64,000 bases of DNA from a bacterium (lineage in GTDB: Bacteria; Verrucomicrobiota; Verrucomicrobiia; Limisphaerales; UBA11358), in assembly GCA_021780905.1 (NCBI GenBank), contig JAJXXW010000081.1:1-64000 (forward strand). The letters are read 5' to 3'. The notes under the pieces are model-generated. The model was not told the DNA's origin. It made no database searches and was given only the letters and a program-made list of their open reading frames with translations. A program made the position numbers and the translations under genes. Below, in pieces: positions 60,768 through 64,000 of the stretch; position 1 is the first letter of the stretch; every line of letters begins with the position of its first letter.

Positions 60768-61722
60768 AGCAATTCACGCTTGCGGCTGGGATGTTTTGAT
60801 TTTGTCTTCTCGTGACGAACACCCGTTTGCGTTATCTGTTTTCAAGGGCGACACGAAAGTTTCACTGCTGGTTTATATATGGAATTTGACGCATGGCGGA
60901 TTTCCACGAGACCCAAATGAGTTTCGGATTCAGGTCACTGGTGTCAGTCAAATTGAACTTCGTGAAGGATGGAAAACACTTTTATTAGGTTGGTCTGATG
61001 ACCTGATGGCCTTTGCTGGTTTTGATGCGACGATGCATCAAATTTCAATGACAGGTCGTTCTCCATCAATCCAAATCAGACGAGAGGCTTTGGAGAAAGC
61101 TATTAAAAACGGGTTCGCAACGCAGGCTCGAGACAATCGAGAAATTGCAATAGCTTTTCGACCGGATTTTTTTACTTCTTACGTTCTTGGAGCTACCGAA
61201 CTGCATCAAACCTCGGCCGGTATTTTGGAAACAAAAGCTCTCGACAGAATCTCTCGCGAAGAAGCTGTAGACTTTGACCTTGAAGATATTGAGCCAAAAG
61301 AGCGGCGGCAGGTTTTGCAAACAGTGAATCGCAAAATTCGCGATGCTCGTTTTCGGGCAAACGTCCTTCGTGCTTATAGCCACCGCTGCTGTGTTTGTGG
61401 TATTCAATTGGACTTGCTAGACGCAGCCCACATTATTCCGGTTGAACATGAGCGAGGAACCGACCAAATAAAAAACGGCCTCTCGCTTTGTGCCTTGCAC
61501 CACCGCGCGTTTGATCATGCCTTGATTACAATTTGTAAGGACTACAGCATTGTTTGCAGTGAAAAAGAATTTTTAAGATTACGCTCAATTGGTTGGCATG
61601 GAGGCGAGACAGAATTTAAATCAGCGCTACGAGATGAAATCTTGTTGCCGCCCAAAAAAGAAATTTATCCTTTGCCAGAATACTTGGAGTTTGGGCAAAA
61701 ACTTCGCGGCTGGGTAAATTAA
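60721..61722 (+). CDS. HNH endonuclease, probable restriction enzyme partner
   Basis: This 333-residue protein has a C-terminal HNH nuclease (about 215-265): CCVCGIQLDLLDAAHIIPVE then NGLSLCALHHRAFD, with zinc-type cysteines C223/C226 and C257, catalytic H237 and N252, and H261. The N-terminal 200 residues probably recognise DNA and are not a family I can name. Its gene overlaps the methyltransferase by 47 bases in another frame, so the pair should be co-transcribed as a type II restriction-modification system. The target sequence is not predictable here. Confidence 0.85.
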   Translation: MAKILRKQKLLDLVVKAIHACGWDVLILSSRDEHPFALSVFKGDTKVSLLVYIWNLTHGGFPRDPNEFRIQVTGVSQIELREGWKTLLLGWSDDLMAFAGFDATMHQISMTGRSPSIQIRREALEKAIKNGFATQARDNREIAIAFRPDFFTSYVLGATELHQTSAGILETKALDRISREEAVDFDLEDIEPKERRQVLQTVNRKIRDARFRANVLRAYSHRCCVCGIQLDLLDAAHIIPVEHERGTDQIKNGLSLCALHHRAFDHALITICKDYSIVCSEKEFLRLRSIGWHGGETEFKSALRDEILLPPKKEIYPLPEYLEFGQKLRGWVN

Positions 61723-61989
61723 TTTTAACCGTTTGGCTTTTGAGGGCGGACACTAGCGCGGTCGAGTTTCGCTCGCGCGGCTGGCACGGCGGCGGCATCG
61801 CGACCGCAGAGGGGTTGCATCTCAATATTTGCTTTGAGATCAAAGAATTTCGCGCCGGCCGCCACGCGTTCGGGTGCGCGCGGCCCAAGAATTTGTGGCC
61901 GATAAGACCGCCTCGGAAAATTTCGGCCATAAAAGTTGGGATTGAACAGAATCTTTCCAGCTTTATAGTGAGGCGAATAAATCAAGTCA

Positions 61990-63006
61990 ATGACTCTTAC
62001 CACTGCTGAAATCGCAAAACAACTTGCCGGCGAAGTCCTCGGCGACGCGAACACCCCGCTCAACGGCTTCGCCAACGCGGACGCCGCCAGGCCCGGCGAC
62101 CTGACGTTTGCCGAAACCGCCGAGTTTTTCACCGCCGCCGAAAACAGCGCCGCCACCGCCATTATTGCGGGCCCAGACGCGACTTCGGCCAAGAAAATCG
62201 TCATCCGCGTGGCCAATCCGCGCGTGGCGTTTGCCAAGGCGGTCGCCATCTTTTTCCCCGAACCGACATTTGCACCGGGCATCCATCCGTCCGCCGTCAT
62301 TGCGGCGAGCGCGCAGATTGATCCGACGGCGCATATCGGGCCGCATTGCACGATTGGCGAGCGCGTGAAAATTGGCGCGAACGTCGTTTTGCAGTCCGGC
62401 AATGACGTCGGCGACGATTCGGTGCTCGGCGACGGCTCCCATCTGTTTTCCAACGTCACGATTTATACGCGCACGCAAATCGGCAAGCGCGTGCGCATCC
62501 ATGCCGGCACGGTCATCGGCTCGGACGGCTTTGGCTACGTTTTCGACACGAGCTTTCATCGCAAGGTGCCGCAGGTCGGCAACGTTATCATCGGCGACGA
62601 GGTGGAAATCGGCTCGAATGTTTCGATTGATCGCGCGACGCTCGGTTCGACCCTGATTGGCAAGGGCACGAAAATTGACAACCTCGTGCAGATCGCGCAC
62701 AACGTGGAAATCGGCGAGCATTGCATTTTGTGCGCGCAAGTCGGCATCGCGGGCAGCGCGAAAATCGGCGGTTATTCCGTGTTCGCCGGGCAGGTCGGCA
62801 TCGCCGGCCACTTGAAAATCGGCAACAAAGTCACGGTCGGTTCCAAGGCCGGCGTGATGCACAACATCCCCGACGGCGAAATGTGGCTGGGCATTCCCGC
62901 GCAGCCCGACAAGCAGGCCAAACGCATCATGATTGCGATGCAACGGCTGCCGGATCTGTTCAAAAAAATCGCCGTGTGGGAGAAAAAACTCGGCGGCACC
63001 GGGTAA
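61990..63006 (+). CDS. lpxD: UDP-3-O-acylglucosamine N-acyltransferase
   Basis: This 338-residue trimeric acyltransferase has an N-terminal uridine-binding domain (about 1-95) and a left-handed beta-helix of hexapeptide repeats (about 96-300, for example GIHPSAVIAASAQIDPTAHI), with the catalytic histidine in NLVQIAHNVEIGEH (H237) and a C-terminal helix (KRIMIAMQRLPDLFKKIAVW). It adds the N-linked acyl chain in lipid A synthesis, showing that the host has an LPS outer membrane. ATG 61990. It converges with pilT; no other lpx genes are adjacent. Confidence 0.95.
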   Translation: MTLTTAEIAKQLAGEVLGDANTPLNGFANADAARPGDLTFAETAEFFTAAENSAATAIIAGPDATSAKKIVIRVANPRVAFAKAVAIFFPEPTFAPGIHPSAVIAASAQIDPTAHIGPHCTIGERVKIGANVVLQSGNDVGDDSVLGDGSHLFSNVTIYTRTQIGKRVRIHAGTVIGSDGFGYVFDTSFHRKVPQVGNVIIGDEVEIGSNVSIDRATLGSTLIGKGTKIDNLVQIAHNVEIGEHCILCAQVGIAGSAKIGGYSVFAGQVGIAGHLKIGNKVTVGSKAGVMHNIPDGEMWLGIPAQPDKQAKRIMIAMQRLPDLFKKIAVWEKKLGGTG

Positions 63007-63019
63007 ATTTTCAATAACC

Positions 63020-64000
63020 TCAATGGGAAATCTTCAAATTTCCCGGCGGTGGCGGCGGCGGTGGCGGCGGTTTGGCCGATTCCGTGTGGGGTATCATCTT
63101 CAAAGTGCTGGTGGGCCGGGCCGTTGGCTGCCGCTTCTTCACCGTGTCGAGGCGCTGGTGCATACCCGGCTTGTTGACGCAGTATCGCATGGCGGTTTCC
63201 TCGCTGATCAAGCCCTCCTCGAAAGCCTTGGTCAGGGATTGCTCGAAACTGTGCCAGCCGAGCGTGCTGCCGGCCTCGATGATGTCGCCGAGCCGGCGAT
63301 TTTCGTTCTCGCCGAGCGCGATGGCTTCGCGGGTGCGCAGGCTGCTGCCCATCAATTCGGTCGCCAGCAGCCGGCCGCCGCCGACGCGAGGCACGAGCCG
63401 CTGGCTGATGATGTAGCGCAGCGAGCTGGCCAACCGCTCCCGCACCTGCTCCTCCTCGTCCTTGGTGAACATGCCGAGAATGCGGTTGATGGTCTGGCCG
63501 GCGCTGATGGTGTGCAGGGTGCTGTAAACCACGTGGCCGGTTTCGCCGGCGGTCAGCGCGATCTCCATCGTTTCGCGGTCGCGGATTTCGCCGACAAAAA
63601 TGATTTTGGGCGCCTGCCGCAACGCGGCGCGCAGGCCGGCCGGAAACGCGAAAAAATCCCGGCCCAGCTCGCGCTGGCTGAAGGTGCATTTGCCGAGCGG
63701 ATGCAAAAATTCAATCGGGTCCTCCAACGTGACGATGTGAAATTCCTCGCTCTGGTTGATCTCGTTCAGCATGGCCGCCAGCGTGGTTGTCTTGCCGCTG
63801 CCCGTGCCGCCGGTAACAAAAATCAACCCGTTCATTTCCTTCACGACCTCGCGGAACGTCGGCGGCAGCCGGAGCGCGTCCATCGTCGGAATCCGCGACT
63901 GGAGGCGGCGCAGGACCATCGCGCAATTGCCGTTTTGCCGGTAGATGTTGACGCGGAACCGGCAGAGCTCCGGCAGGGCATAGCTGCAGTCGCAGGAGCC
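63020..64000 (-). CDS. pilT: Type IV pilus retraction ATPase (start lies beyond the window)
   Basis: The frame is open to the right edge, so the N-terminal domain is partly outside; the visible part starts within SYALPELCRFRVNIYRQNGN. Walker A is GLIFVTGGTGSGKTTTLAAM, the Asp box is IVTLEDPIEFLH, Walker B is IIFVGEIRDRETMEIALTAGETGH and the His box is VYSTLHTISAGQTINRI. The hexameric ATPase drives pilus retraction. The C terminus carries an unusual proline run (KPPPPPPPPPGNLKISH). Together with the pseudopilin and the PilC-like protein it indicates a type IV pilus or related system in this organism. Confidence 0.93.
   Translation of the reverse strand, partial: GSCDCSYALPELCRFRVNIYRQNGNCAMVLRRLQSRIPTMDALRLPPTFREVVKEMNGLIFVTGGTGSGKTTTLAAMLNEINQSEEFHIVTLEDPIEFLHPLGKCTFSQRELGRDFFAFPAGLRAALRQAPKIIFVGEIRDRETMEIALTAGETGHVVYSTLHTISAGQTINRILGMFTKDEEEQVRERLASSLRYIISQRLVPRVGGGRLLATELMGSSLRTREAIALGENENRRLGDIIEAGSTLGWHSFEQSLTKAFEEGLISEETAMRYCVNKPGMHQRLDTVKKRQPTARPTSTLKMIPHTESAKPPPPPPPPPGNLKISH

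Noticed and set aside
61725..62943. Long minus-strand frames across lpxD.
   Set aside because: They are GC-rich mirror frames of the hexapeptide repeats; lpxD itself is unmistakable.

Overview
The window looks like a chromosome segment of a GC-rich Gram-negative bacterium of the Verrucomicrobiota, probably a Pedosphaera/Limisphaerales-type relative. The evidence is a prepilin-type pseudopilin with an H-x9-DG tail, a PEP-CTERM protein, a planctomycete/verrucomicrobial-style cytochrome (DUF1549/DUF1553) plus DUF1501 operon, RHS/LamG secreted proteins and an LpxD gene for lipid A. This placement is an inference from gene families, not from a search.

Left chromosomal part (1-18,205): the end of an IS630-type transposase, a class I fumarase alpha subunit, ribBA, a pseudopilin, an operon of a Pro/Ala-rich membrane protein, thioredoxin, a type II secretion/pilus F protein and a PLP aminotransferase, a PEP-CTERM protein, a striking 12-unit 21-bp repeat array, aroQ-accB-accC, lysA with a FIST-domain sensor, a squalene/phytoene synthase and an O-antigen ligase-like polymerase with a TPR tail.

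Centre (about 18,206-45,943): a 27.7-kb integrative mobilizable element inserted in the anticodon loop of a tRNA-Thr(CGT) gene. A tyrosine recombinase sits at the right end, and a 9-bp core (TTCGTAATG) is repeated at both ends. The insertion separates the tRNA 5' half (18,176-18,214) from its 3' half (45,935-45,979) and neither end rebuilds the gene. Instead the element carries a complete, different tRNA-Thr(CGT) on the minus strand just inside its left end, with its own promoter that resembles the interrupted one. The element also holds a relaxase with MobC and an embedded MobB-like membrane protein, a large helicase/replication protein, small plasmid-type proteins (DUF6573, DUF932, SWIM and zinc-ribbon proteins), a Y-family polymerase, regulators, an eight-heme cytochrome and a polymorphic-toxin locus: LamG protein, full-length RHS protein, putative immunity gene, orphan RHS core with a different tip, and a secreted TPR protein. 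No type IV secretion or coupling protein was seen, so transfer would need a helper.

Right chromosomal part (45,980-64,000): a PSCyt1/DUF1549/DUF1553-DUF1501-NHL operon, a collapsed remnant of a second such operon abutting rsmH, a BaiN-like flavoprotein, a pirin-flavodoxin-DoxX operon divergent from a LysR regulator, membrane proteins, a low-GC methyltransferase/HNH endonuclease pair (probable type II restriction-modification island), lpxD and the start-truncated pilT gene that runs off the window.
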